DNA from: Methanobrevibacter smithii ATCC 35061
Lineage (GTDB): Archaea; Methanobacteriota; Methanobacteria; Methanobacteriales; Methanobacteriaceae
Assembly: GCF_000016525.1 (NCBI RefSeq)
Contig: NC_009515.1
Coordinates: forward strand, 1,700,501-1,764,500
DNA length: 64,000 nt
Direction of reading: 5' to 3'
The stretch's first letter is position 1. Each line of letters opens with the position of its first letter. Below the pieces are notes generated by a model that did not search any database, was not told the origin of the DNA, and saw only the letters and a program-made list of their open reading frames with translations. A program made the translations under genes and the position numbers. Below are positions 33,551-43,023 of this stretch, in pieces.

Positions 33551-36500
33551 ATGTTAAATAATTCATCAGATAAAATTAAAAAGGAGTTTGAAAACTTACG
33601 TAATGAGCTTTTAGATTTAACTTTAAGAAATCAGCTTCTTAATTTTAAAACCAGAGCCAGAACAATTACTATTTCAAACCAATCACCAATTAACATTTAC
33701 CAGACATTGGTTCTGCAAAATAATAAAATGTATTTTGTAGCTAATAAAAAAGAGAAAAAAGAGGAAAAATCCGGATTTTCAATTTGGGATCATGCTCCAT
33801 TTGATCTTTCAAGGTTTACTGATGGAGATAAAACATTATCTACAGATTTGACTCCTAATGAGCTTCAAAAAAGATTGTTTTATATTAATAACCAAGCTAA
33901 AACAATGTTGCAGGAACAGGGTTACAATATTCTTTATTTGGCTGTTGGATTTTTGGAATGGAGAGATAATACCAAACCAAAACAGGTAAATCATGCTCCA
34001 TTAGTTCTTATTCCAGTTGCAATGGAACGTAAAAAGGTAGGCAAATCCTTTAATTTAGAGTGGACAGGAGAAGACATTCAAACAAATATCTCTATTAAAG
34101 CTAAATTAAAAGAAAATGGTATTGATTTTCCGGATTTTGAATTTAAAAAATATGGTGAAGCTATTGACCATTATTTAAGAGAAGTTAGGGATTCTGTTAG
34201 AGGAATGGGTGAATGGAAAGTTAATACTAATATAGCTTTAGGTTTCTTCAGTTTTACTAAATTTGTAATGTACAATGATTTAAATCCGGAAGCATGGGAA
34301 AATAATGTGGATTTAACTAAAAATGAACTGATACAGGCTATATTTAATCCAAGTGTTAATGATAAGAAAGCATTTAAAGAGGAAGACATTGATTCTCAGT
34401 TGGAATACTCTAAAATGTATCAGGTTTTAGATGCTGATTCTTCACAGATTGCAGCTATCCAGGATGTTAAAGCAGGAAGGAATCTGGTTGTAGAGGGACC
34501 TCCTGGAACAGGTAAATCTCAAACAATTGTAAATTTAATAGCTGAGCTTCTTGCTGAGGGAAAGTCCGTTTTGTTTGTCAGTGAAAAAATGGCTGCATTA
34601 GATGTGGTAAAAGACAGACTGACAGGTGTCGGATTAGGCAAGTTTATATTGGAACTGCATTCACACAAAACAAGGCGTAAAAAATTTCTGAAGGATTTGG
34701 AAAAAGCTACAACAGTAAGGTCTCAGGAGCCAATAAATATAGATCAGACAATAAGAAAACTTGAAACATTAAGACAGCAGCTTGATGATTATGCAGAAAT
34801 TATTCATAAGCCTTTATATGGAGTTCAATTATCAGCATTTCAGTTATATGGTTTAAAAGAAGCTGCTGATGAGCATTTTTCAAGAAGTGACCGTATAATT
34901 CCATTGGTCAGGTTTGATCATCCTGAAACTTTAACTTTAAAGGATTTGGATGATATTACCATATCTTTGGAAAACTTGGCTGAACTGTATCAAACAATTT
35001 CTAAGGAAAATCCGTGGAGTAAATGTGCTCCAAAAAGTTTGCTTCCTGCAGATTTAAGGGAAATTGAACAATTGATTAATGATACATTACATGCTTTAGA
35101 TGACTTTTTAGTTGAAAGGGGAAGAGTTTATGATATTTATGGGATTAAAAAACCGGAAACACTTAATGAATTTGAAAAGTCTCTTTCAGCATTTGATATA
35201 ATCAGTTCTAAAAATTCTGAATTAATTGATGGGGATATATTAAAATCCGGAGCCTGGAATAATAACAATGATGATGCTTATAGATTAATAAATGAATTGG
35301 AAAAATATCAAAAAGTAGCCAAATCATTAGATAGGTTTAATTCAAGCATATTTTCTGCAGACATTGACAGATTAATTGGCGAAGTTCGGGAAAGCACCCA
35401 TAAGAAATTATCCAGATTATTTGGTAATAAACCTCATATTGAACTGGTTGAAAGATATTATAATGTTCCAGTTCCTAAATCTCCTGAAGATGTTTTATTT
35501 GATTTGGAACAGGCAAAACAAGTAATAGCTATTAAAAAGCAATTGGATGCAAATGAGTCATTAGCTCGCAAATATTATGGTGATTACTGGCATTTAGGTG
35601 CAAATGTCAATGATTTAAAAGAAATAACAAAGTGGATGAATGAATTTATATCTTTAACACGTGATGGAATCTTTTCACAAAATACTATTGATATTTTATC
35701 TAATGATATGTTCAGCATAAATCCTAAGGAAGATTTAACTGAATATATTGAATCAGGAAATTTATTTGAAAGTGAACTTAAAAAATTAGAATCCAAATTA
35801 AATCCTAGAAGTAAACTAATCTTTAAAAGAGATACTGGTGATGTTGCTTTTGAGAGATGGCAGGAACAGCTATATAATTGGAGAGGACAGTTATCCAGTC
35901 TTCACTTATGGTCTCAGTATTTAAATACTAAAAATGCTTGCAGAGGAACTGACTCTGAGCAGTTTATTGATTCAATTGAAAGAAGAGACATTAAAAAAGA
36001 TGATGTTAAAGCATTGGTTCAAGGAAACTTTGCAGATTCATTACTGAATATTTTATTTGTTGAAAATCAGGAACTGGCTACATTTATCGGAGAATTGCAT
36101 GAAAACAGAATAAAAGAGTTTGAAGATTTGGATAAAAAAATATTGTCCCTAAACCGCAAAAGAATTTTCCAAAAATTAAATAATAATATTCCACAAATAT
36201 TTGGAGCTACTGAAAACCCAGAAGCTAAAATACTTGCTGGAGAATTTACAAGAAAAAGCGGGCACCTGCCAGTTAGAAAATTATTGGAAAAAGCAGGAGG
36301 AATAATTAAAAAGATAAAACCATGTTTCATGATGAGTCCTTTATCTGTTGCACAGTATCTTGACCCTACAAATGAAGAATTGCAGTTTGATGTTGTTATT
36401 TTTGATGAGGCAAGTCAGGTTAAACCTGAAGATGCATTAGGTGCATTTATGAGAGGTAAAACAGCAGTTGTAATGGGAGATACTCAGCAATTGCCTCCAA

Positions 36501-39500
36501 CATCTTTCTTTGATCAAATGGCAACTGGTGAAAGCGAAGAGGAAGTGGCTACTTCATTGGATATGGAAAGTATCCTCCATTTATGTAAACTGTCATTCCC
36601 TGTTAAAATGCTAAAATGGCATTATAGGAGCCGTCATGAATCTTTAATTTCTGTTTCAAACAAGGAATTCTATAATAATGAGCTGTTGGTATATCCTTCT
36701 CCATCTCATGATGATCCTGAACTGGGATTAAAATTACATTATAATCCGAATACTGTATATGATAGAGGTTCATCATCTGCAAACCATTTGGAAGCTCGTG
36801 ATGTTGTAAAAGAAATTTTCAATCATTTTGACAAATATGGGGATACTAAAAGTTTAGGTGTCGGAACATTTTCTGTTGCTCAAAAAAATGCAATTCTTGA
36901 AGAATTGGAAATTGAACGTAAAAAGCGTCCTGAATTGGAACCATTATTCTCAGAAAATAAGGATGAACGTTTCTTTGTTAAAAACCTTGAAACAATACAG
37001 GGGGATGAAAGGGATGTTATCCTAATAAGTGTAGGATATGGTTATGACCAAGCAGGAAAAATGTCTCTAAATTTCGGTCCGTTAAATCAGGATGGTGGGG
37101 AAAGAAGGTTAAATGTATTAATTACACGTGCAAGGGAAAAATGTGTAGTATTTTCCAACTTCAAGGCTTATGATATGCATTTAACAGCCAATCCGCCATA
37201 TGGTGTAAAAGCTCTAAAAGAATTCCTGTCATATGCTGAAAACTTGACATTGGGAGCATCACAAATAACTCAGCAATCCAGTGAACCGTTTGAAGATGCA
37301 ATAGCTAGTTTCCTGGCTGAAAATGGTTACACAGTAGATAAACAAATTGGATGTGCAGGATTTAGAGTGGATTTGGCTATTGTTGATGATGAAAATCCTG
37401 GAAAATATATTTTGGGAATTACAACTGATGGAAAAATGTATGCATCAAGTAAAGTAGCTGGAGATAGGGACAGGTTAAGGGAACAAGTCCTAAAAGGTCT
37501 TGGTTGGAAACTTTACCATTTATGGTCTACAGACTGGTATAGGAATAGAGACTTAGGGCGTAAAAGATTACTTGAAGCTGTTGAAGTAGCTATTAGGGAA
37601 ACTCGTGAAGAAGAAAAACGTAAATCAGAAGAAGCTAAAAAACTGGCTGAAAAAAGGAAAAAAGAAGCTGAAAAGTTAGCTGAAGAATTGCGTATTGCAA
37701 AACAAAAAGAGCTTGAAGAACAAAAAGAAAATGAAAAATCAACTCCTGATATTGGGGAAGATGAAAATATAGAAGTCATACCTCCTAAAGATGATTTGGA
37801 CTCTGGTGAAAATAAAACTGATTTCGATAATGTTGATGATTATTTATCTGAAGAAAATGATGATGAATCAGAGTTTAGTGAAGATGTGATTTCTGATATT
37901 GATAATGATGAGAATATTGAGGTTGTTTCTTCTAAAGCTGACAGTTCTGAATTTAATGAGAACGCAGTTTCTGATGTTGATGTTGTTTCTCCTGAAGATG
38001 ACGGTTCTGAATTTAGGGAAAAAATGGATTATGATGATGTTGATGTTGTTTCTCCTGAAAATGGTGAATCAGACTTTAGTGAGGATGTAGTTTCTGATGT
38101 TGAAATTATTCCTATTGAAGATGATGGTTCTGAGTTTAGTGAGGATGTAGTTTCTGATGTTGATGTTGTTTCTCCTGAAGATGACGGTTATGAAGTTAAT
38201 AATGATTCTTTAAAATCTAAAAAAGAAGATTCATTTGAATCTAAAGAAAAAACTTATCAAAAATCTTCAAATAATAAAAATAAATCTATTAAAGACGAAG
38301 ACAAATCTAAAAAGAAATCTTCTTTATCAAAAGGTTTTGGTATTAGTTCAATTTTCAGATCTAAAAAGAAAAATATGCAGGAAAACACTGGAATGGATGA
38401 TATTAAATTTAGTAAAAATATTGAACATGAGAATGAATTAAATCTTAAAAAGGATACTGCAGATTCAAAACCCGAAGAAAAAGCGAAAGAGGTAAAAGTT
38501 AATGATAAAAACATTGATAATAATGGTATAAAATCTAAAGATGATGAATCAAACACTTCGAAATCTGAAAGTGACATTAAATTAGAAAGCAATTCGGAAG
38601 AAATTAAATCTCAATTAAGTTCTGATGAGGAAGCAGATTCTGTAGAATCAAATGATAATAAATCTAAAAACAGTTCTATTAAAAGTATTTTCTTTGATAA
38701 TGAAAGACTGGAAAACAAAGAACATGGAACAATAGCTAGTGCGATTATTGGCAAATCTAAATTGGAAGAAGAGGAAATTGAAACCGTAGGTGGTGAAATA
38801 ATGGAGAATGAAAATCCTAAGTTACATAGGCCAACTCCTAAAGATAAATATGTTGTAGAACCTGAAATTGTTGATGAAAATTCACAAGAGGACGAGGAAA
38901 AATTATATGAAAATCTGAAATTTAAGTCTAATGTGGATTTGGATGATGAAGATATTCATAATGTAGCTTCTAATATTGTGGCAAATGCTTTTGAAGAAGT
39001 AATTTCAGATGTTAATAATGAAAAAGACAATGAAGCAAATATCATTGATGAAGATTATTATCAAGATTATGATGATGAAAATCAATATGCTCAACAAGAT
39101 GGCAATATTTCACAGGAAACATCAGATACATCTACATCAGTTAATCAAAATGGTTATTATCAGGGAGTAAGTGGCATTACTAATCCTCTTAAAAAGAACA
39201 ATGTTTACCATAAAACAAATGACAGTAAAAACAAATCTGTTAAAGATTCTCTTGTTGATTTAAAAAACGAAGTAAAATATATTAATAAATCATTAAAAGA
39301 AATTGAAAATCCAACACCTGCAGAATATGTAGCTGTAATTGACAGAACTGAAGAGTATGATCCGAATGATTACATAACTCCTGAACATGATGAAGATGAA
39401 TATGTGTTTTCCCAGGATGAAACAGAAGAATTGACTTTTGCCGAAGCTGAAGAAAAAAGGTATGAACAGGAAAAGTTAATGGAAGCACTTAAAAAAGAAA

Positions 39501-40228
39501 TAGCCAGTGATGAGAATGTTATCATTCCTATTCATGAAGAAAAAAGAAGGCAGCAAATTCAGGATCAGGCTTTGGAGGACATTATTCAAACAGCTAATGA
39601 AGACTATGCTGAAATTGAAAAAGAGAGATTTAAAAATAACAATACATTAAAAGCATTTGATGACAAGAAACTTCCGGGAAAAGTTAAACTTAAGGATGAA
39701 ATTGTAGAGTATAAGCAGGCTGAAGATATTGGTTTAACATCACAGGAAGACCTGTTTAAAAAGTCTAGTAAGGAAGTAGCTAAGTCTATTGATAAAATTG
39801 TGGAAGTGGAAGGTCCGGTTCACATCAGTGAAGTTATTAAAAGGGTTAAGGACAGCTGCAATATGAAAAGAGCTGGGGCTAATTTGAAAAAGGCAGTTAA
39901 TGGAGCTATTAGTGCATCTGAAAATGCAGGAAACATTATTAAAATTGGTGACTTTTTATATGATTCTGCAAGTAATGACGTAAGTATCAGAAAAAGACAT
40001 AAACCTAATATTGATTTAATTTCTGATGAGGAAATAGCTAAAAATATTGAAAGAATTTTAGTTCATAAACAGTCACTGTCTGCAAAATCCCTGCCGAAAG
40101 AAGTTTCAAGGAATTTTGGATTTAAATCAACTTCTAAAAAGACAGCTAATAAAATCAACAGTGTTTTGGATTTGATGATAGCTGATAATAGAGTCAAGTT
40201 GGATAATGATATTGTTGAGTTAAAATAG
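33551..40228 (+). CDS. giant DUF4011/SF1 helicase-nuclease (Hhe-like), acidic repeat linker, DUF3320
   Basis: A 2225-aa protein. Residues 1-250 are DUF4011-like; an SF1 helicase follows with Walker A GPPGTGKS (316-323), FDEASQ with D952-E953, GDTQQLPP, HYRSRHE, IQGDERDV and LNVLITRARE. Residues about 1246-1335 are a Vsr/PD-(D/E)XK-like domain (PFEDAIASFLAENGY; GDRDRLREQVL; WSTDWYRNR). About 550 acidic, disordered residues (1350-1905), with 20-21-residue repeats (SEFSEDVVSDVDVVSPEDDG), separate this from a C-terminal DUF3320 winged helix. The architecture recalls the single-gene Hhe antiviral system. The catalytic Glu expected in the nuclease appears to be Thr (T1291-T-D1293). Confidence 0.82.
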   Translation: MLNNSSDKIKKEFENLRNELLDLTLRNQLLNFKTRARTITISNQSPINIYQTLVLQNNKMYFVANKKEKKEEKSGFSIWDHAPFDLSRFTDGDKTLSTDLTPNELQKRLFYINNQAKTMLQEQGYNILYLAVGFLEWRDNTKPKQVNHAPLVLIPVAMERKKVGKSFNLEWTGEDIQTNISIKAKLKENGIDFPDFEFKKYGEAIDHYLREVRDSVRGMGEWKVNTNIALGFFSFTKFVMYNDLNPEAWENNVDLTKNELIQAIFNPSVNDKKAFKEEDIDSQLEYSKMYQVLDADSSQIAAIQDVKAGRNLVVEGPPGTGKSQTIVNLIAELLAEGKSVLFVSEKMAALDVVKDRLTGVGLGKFILELHSHKTRRKKFLKDLEKATTVRSQEPINIDQTIRKLETLRQQLDDYAEIIHKPLYGVQLSAFQLYGLKEAADEHFSRSDRIIPLVRFDHPETLTLKDLDDITISLENLAELYQTISKENPWSKCAPKSLLPADLREIEQLINDTLHALDDFLVERGRVYDIYGIKKPETLNEFEKSLSAFDIISSKNSELIDGDILKSGAWNNNNDDAYRLINELEKYQKVAKSLDRFNSSIFSADIDRLIGEVRESTHKKLSRLFGNKPHIELVERYYNVPVPKSPEDVLFDLEQAKQVIAIKKQLDANESLARKYYGDYWHLGANVNDLKEITKWMNEFISLTRDGIFSQNTIDILSNDMFSINPKEDLTEYIESGNLFESELKKLESKLNPRSKLIFKRDTGDVAFERWQEQLYNWRGQLSSLHLWSQYLNTKNACRGTDSEQFIDSIERRDIKKDDVKALVQGNFADSLLNILFVENQELATFIGELHENRIKEFEDLDKKILSLNRKRIFQKLNNNIPQIFGATENPEAKILAGEFTRKSGHLPVRKLLEKAGGIIKKIKPCFMMSPLSVAQYLDPTNEELQFDVVIFDEASQVKPEDALGAFMRGKTAVVMGDTQQLPPTSFFDQMATGESEEEVATSLDMESILHLCKLSFPVKMLKWHYRSRHESLISVSNKEFYNNELLVYPSPSHDDPELGLKLHYNPNTVYDRGSSSANHLEARDVVKEIFNHFDKYGDTKSLGVGTFSVAQKNAILEELEIERKKRPELEPLFSENKDERFFVKNLETIQGDERDVILISVGYGYDQAGKMSLNFGPLNQDGGERRLNVLITRAREKCVVFSNFKAYDMHLTANPPYGVKALKEFLSYAENLTLGASQITQQSSEPFEDAIASFLAENGYTVDKQIGCAGFRVDLAIVDDENPGKYILGITTDGKMYASSKVAGDRDRLREQVLKGLGWKLYHLWSTDWYRNRDLGRKRLLEAVEVAIRETREEEKRKSEEAKKLAEKRKKEAEKLAEELRIAKQKELEEQKENEKSTPDIGEDENIEVIPPKDDLDSGENKTDFDNVDDYLSEENDDESEFSEDVISDIDNDENIEVVSSKADSSEFNENAVSDVDVVSPEDDGSEFREKMDYDDVDVVSPENGESDFSEDVVSDVEIIPIEDDGSEFSEDVVSDVDVVSPEDDGYEVNNDSLKSKKEDSFESKEKTYQKSSNNKNKSIKDEDKSKKKSSLSKGFGISSIFRSKKKNMQENTGMDDIKFSKNIEHENELNLKKDTADSKPEEKAKEVKVNDKNIDNNGIKSKDDESNTSKSESDIKLESNSEEIKSQLSSDEEADSVESNDNKSKNSSIKSIFFDNERLENKEHGTIASAIIGKSKLEEEEIETVGGEIMENENPKLHRPTPKDKYVVEPEIVDENSQEDEEKLYENLKFKSNVDLDDEDIHNVASNIVANAFEEVISDVNNEKDNEANIIDEDYYQDYDDENQYAQQDGNISQETSDTSTSVNQNGYYQGVSGITNPLKKNNVYHKTNDSKNKSVKDSLVDLKNEVKYINKSLKEIENPTPAEYVAVIDRTEEYDPNDYITPEHDEDEYVFSQDETEELTFAEAEEKRYEQEKLMEALKKEIASDENVIIPIHEEKRRQQIQDQALEDIIQTANEDYAEIEKERFKNNNTLKAFDDKKLPGKVKLKDEIVEYKQAEDIGLTSQEDLFKKSSKEVAKSIDKIVEVEGPVHISEVIKRVKDSCNMKRAGANLKKAVNGAISASENAGNIIKIGDFLYDSASNDVSIRKRHKPNIDLISDEEIAKNIERILVHKQSLSAKSLPKEVSRNFGFKSTSKKTANKINSVLDLMIADNRVKLDNDIVELK
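37867..38190 (+). repeat. acidic tandem repeats inside the giant helicase
   Basis: About five copies of a 60-63-bp unit encoding SEFSEDVVSDVDVVSPEDDG-like residues. Near-identical DNA (e.g. GATGTTGATGTTGTTTCTCC near 37975 and 38158) indicates recent expansion or gene conversion; such arrays can change copy number. Confidence 0.75.
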
Positions 40229-40237
40229 TGTAGAATC

Positions 40238-41989
40238 ATGTCAACAAAAGTTAAATCTCCAGAAAATTTACCTAAAAAACCAGGTGTTTACATAATGAGG
40301 GACGCCAATGATGAAATTATCTACATTGGCAAAGCTAAAAATCTTATTAATCGAGTCAGGTCTTATTTTAGAGAAAAACTGGACAGGCCTAAAACTCAAA
40401 TTTTAATGAGTCATTTTGACAGTTTAGAGTATATTGTAACTAATTCTGAAAAAGAAGCTCTTATATTAGAAGCCACTCTTATTAAAAAACATCGTCCAAG
40501 GTATAATGTGCAGCTTAAGGATGATAAGAGATATCCTTATGTCAAAATTACAAATGAGAAATATCCTAGGCTGATTATAACAAGAAACATTACAAAAAAC
40601 GGAATATATTACGGTCCGTTTACAGATGTAACTTCTGTTAAAAAAACTGTAAAATTCTTAAAATCATTGTTTAAAATTAGGACCTGCAGAAATATGGATG
40701 GACCATGTCTGAATTCTCAGATTGATTTATGCTACGCTCCGTGTTCCGGCGAAATTTCAAAAGAGGAGTACGATGAAATAATCAATAAGATTGATTTGTT
40801 TTTTCAGGGAAAATATTCTGTTATTGTTAAAAATCTTAAAAAGGAAATGGCTGAAGCAGCTGAAAATGAACAATTTGAAAAAGCAGCTGTTTTAAGAGAT
40901 CAGATAACTTCCATTGAAGAGATTATGGAAAAACAGTTTGTTGATTTGGTTGATGATGATTTAGACCAGGATGTAATAGCTATTGCTCCTAATGATAATG
41001 AAGTTGTAGTTATTATAATGCCTATCAGAAACGGTAAAATTGTTGGACGTGATGACTTTTTAATGAGCGGATCACAGTATGAATCAAATTCTGAAATATT
41101 ATTTGCATTTATTCAGCAGTATTACGGATTCAATCGCCATATTCCAAAACAGATTCTTTTAAATGAACCTATTGATGATACTGAACTGCTTGAAGAGTGG
41201 TTAAGTGATTTAAGGGGCAATAAAGTTTATATTAAAGTGCCTATGAAAGGCGTAAAGCTTAGACTTGTCAACATGGCTCAAAAAAATGCCGAAATTATCA
41301 AACATCAGAAGAAAGCTATGGAAAATTCATTAATTGAGCTTAAAAAATATCTGAAGCTTGATAAACTTCCGAGAATTATTGAAGGTTATGATATAAGTAA
41401 TATTTCAGGTAAATTTGCTGTTGGTTCAAAAGTTTCTTTTAAAGATGCAAAACCAAATAAAAAGAAATATAAACGTTTTAAAATTGAAACTCCAGGACCT
41501 AATGATTTTGCTATGATGAAAGAATTGTTAACACGCCGTCTAAAAATGATTGACACAGATGAAGAACCTGATTTGATTGTTATTGACGGAGGTAAAGGTC
41601 AGTTAGGTACGGCCTGTGAAGTTTTGGATGAGCTTAATTTAGCCCATATTCCTATTATTGGACTGGCTAAGGAATTTGAAGAAATTTATATTCCTAATTC
41701 TAAAAGACCAATTATTATTCCTAAAAATAATAAGGCTTTGCATTTGCTTCAGCAGGTTAGAGATGAATCTCACAGATTTGCAATTACTTATCACAGAAAA
41801 TTAAGAAGCGATAATATAAGCGAATCCTCATTGGATGATATTCCGGGCATTGGTAAAAAACGTAAAATCAATATTTTAAAGGAATTTGGAACTATGGATA
41901 AGGTTAAAAATGCTTCTGTCGAAGAATTGGCTAAAATAAAGGGCATGAATGAGAAAGTAGCCACTAATGTTTATGAATATTATCATTAA
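40238..41989 (+). CDS. uvrC: excinuclease ABC subunit C
   Basis: A 583-aa UvrC, the two-site nuclease of bacterial-type nucleotide excision repair. GIY-YIG nuclease at the N-terminus (PGVYIMRD...IIYIGKAKNL), UVR motif (FEKAAVLRDQI), RNase H-like C-terminal nuclease (YDISNISGKFAVGS, IVIDGGKGQL, HRFAITYHRK) and tandem helix-hairpin-helix at the end (DIPGIGKKRKINILKEFG). Many mesophilic methanogens carry uvrABC of bacterial origin. It starts 9 nt after the helicase-nuclease. Confidence 0.95.
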   Translation: MSTKVKSPENLPKKPGVYIMRDANDEIIYIGKAKNLINRVRSYFREKLDRPKTQILMSHFDSLEYIVTNSEKEALILEATLIKKHRPRYNVQLKDDKRYPYVKITNEKYPRLIITRNITKNGIYYGPFTDVTSVKKTVKFLKSLFKIRTCRNMDGPCLNSQIDLCYAPCSGEISKEEYDEIINKIDLFFQGKYSVIVKNLKKEMAEAAENEQFEKAAVLRDQITSIEEIMEKQFVDLVDDDLDQDVIAIAPNDNEVVVIIMPIRNGKIVGRDDFLMSGSQYESNSEILFAFIQQYYGFNRHIPKQILLNEPIDDTELLEEWLSDLRGNKVYIKVPMKGVKLRLVNMAQKNAEIIKHQKKAMENSLIELKKYLKLDKLPRIIEGYDISNISGKFAVGSKVSFKDAKPNKKKYKRFKIETPGPNDFAMMKELLTRRLKMIDTDEEPDLIVIDGGKGQLGTACEVLDELNLAHIPIIGLAKEFEEIYIPNSKRPIIIPKNNKALHLLQQVRDESHRFAITYHRKLRSDNISESSLDDIPGIGKKRKINILKEFGTMDKVKNASVEELAKIKGMNEKVATNVYEYYH

Positions 41990-42036
41990 TCATCTTTATT
42001 TGATTTTTTATAAAATTCTATTTTTTTTCAATTAGA

Positions 42037-42044
42037 TTTAAATA
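42037..42044 (+). promoter_or_regulatory. TATA box
   Basis: TTTAAATA gives a start near 42067, which excludes the ATGs at 42044/42047 as start codons of the next gene and supports ATG 42101. Confidence 0.45.
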
Positions 42045-42100
42045 TGATGAATTTTAATAAGTTTAATACAGTAAAAACAATTTATTGGGAATTAGATACT

Positions 42101-42640
42101 ATGGTTAAGTGTCCAAGATGTGGATATGAAAATAACGATATTTCAGTATATTGTGAAAATTGTACATATCCGATTAAAAATCCACAAACTGCTAATTCAA
42201 ATAATAAAAAAGACAACGGATGGAATATTAGCACAGGTAAAAAAATAGCTATTGTTTTAGGAATTGTGGTAATAGCTTTATTATTATTTTCATTTATTTA
42301 TAACTCAACTCAGCCTGATAACAAAAGTTCATTAAATGTTATTTCCGCTGATGAAAAAGTACAGGAAGGTTCCAATTATCCTTATCAGGCACATATAATT
42401 TACAATGGAACCTGGTCCGGTAAAGTGGGAGATCCAAATTATATCCGCGAAGTATCAGGTCGTGGAGATGAATCATACAATTTAGACTGCGCACCATGGG
42501 ACAAAGTAACAATGGTAATTGAAAAATCAGACGGCAGTTCCAATGAACTTAAAATAGAACTTCTTAAAAATGGTAATGTAGTAGCTGAAAACTCAACTAC
42601 TAGTTCAACCGGCAGTGTGGTTATCAATTATAATTATTAG
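42101..42640 (+). CDS. zinc-ribbon membrane protein
   Basis: A 179-aa protein starting MVKCPRCGYENND, a cytoplasmic zinc ribbon (C4-x2-C7, C17-x2-C20), then one transmembrane helix (KIAIVLGIVVIALLLFSFIY), then an extracytoplasmic beta domain (YQAHIIYNGTWSGKVG). This layout is common in Methanobrevibacter and may link cell-surface sensing to the cytoplasm. No partner gene is evident; function unknown. Confidence 0.75.
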   Translation: MVKCPRCGYENNDISVYCENCTYPIKNPQTANSNNKKDNGWNISTGKKIAIVLGIVVIALLLFSFIYNSTQPDNKSSLNVISADEKVQEGSNYPYQAHIIYNGTWSGKVGDPNYIREVSGRGDESYNLDCAPWDKVTMVIEKSDGSSNELKIELLKNGNVVAENSTTSSTGSVVINYNY

Positions 42641-42936
42641 TTTGAAACTTCATTAACTTTAGCTTCTAACAATTCAATAAGTTCTTCAGTTTTGTATATT
42701 CTTATTTCTTCTTTATCTGGTTGGAATATTTTTATAAATGCAATTAAATCATGGCATAACTGATCATATTGTATATTGAATGTATTGAAGTTGGATAATA
42801 AAGCAATTACTTTTTCCTGGTTTAAATCATCATTATCCTTTAGTATTCTTTCAATATTTGCAAAATGTGTTTCAATCATTAGTTTGTCATTTTCTAAAGT
42901 GTCAATATATTCTTGAATTTTGTTGCTGTTAGTCAT
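42637..42936 (-). CDS. small helical protein
   Basis: A 99-aa protein (MTNSNKIQEYIDTLENDKLM...) opposed to the zinc-ribbon gene and ending on its stop codon region (convergent, 4-nt overlap). The ATG at 42936 is chosen over GTG at 42945, which falls in the ribosome site. All-helical, two coiled segments; no family recognised. Confidence 0.6.
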   Translation of the reverse strand: MTNSNKIQEYIDTLENDKLMIETHFANIERILKDNDDLNQEKVIALLSNFNTFNIQYDQLCHDLIAFIKIFQPDKEEIRIYKTEELIELLEAKVNEVSN

Positions 42937-43023
42937 TTTAATCACTTATTTTAAAATATATTTAATTAAAATATATATAGCTTCAATTATAAAATTATTT
43001 ATATTATTGTTGGGGCATAAAAC

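Noticed and set aside
37867-38190. Separate small genes in other frames of the acidic repeat region
   Set aside because: Alternative frames give Leu/Met-rich or Ser/Phe-rich translations created by the repeat codons, without start signals.
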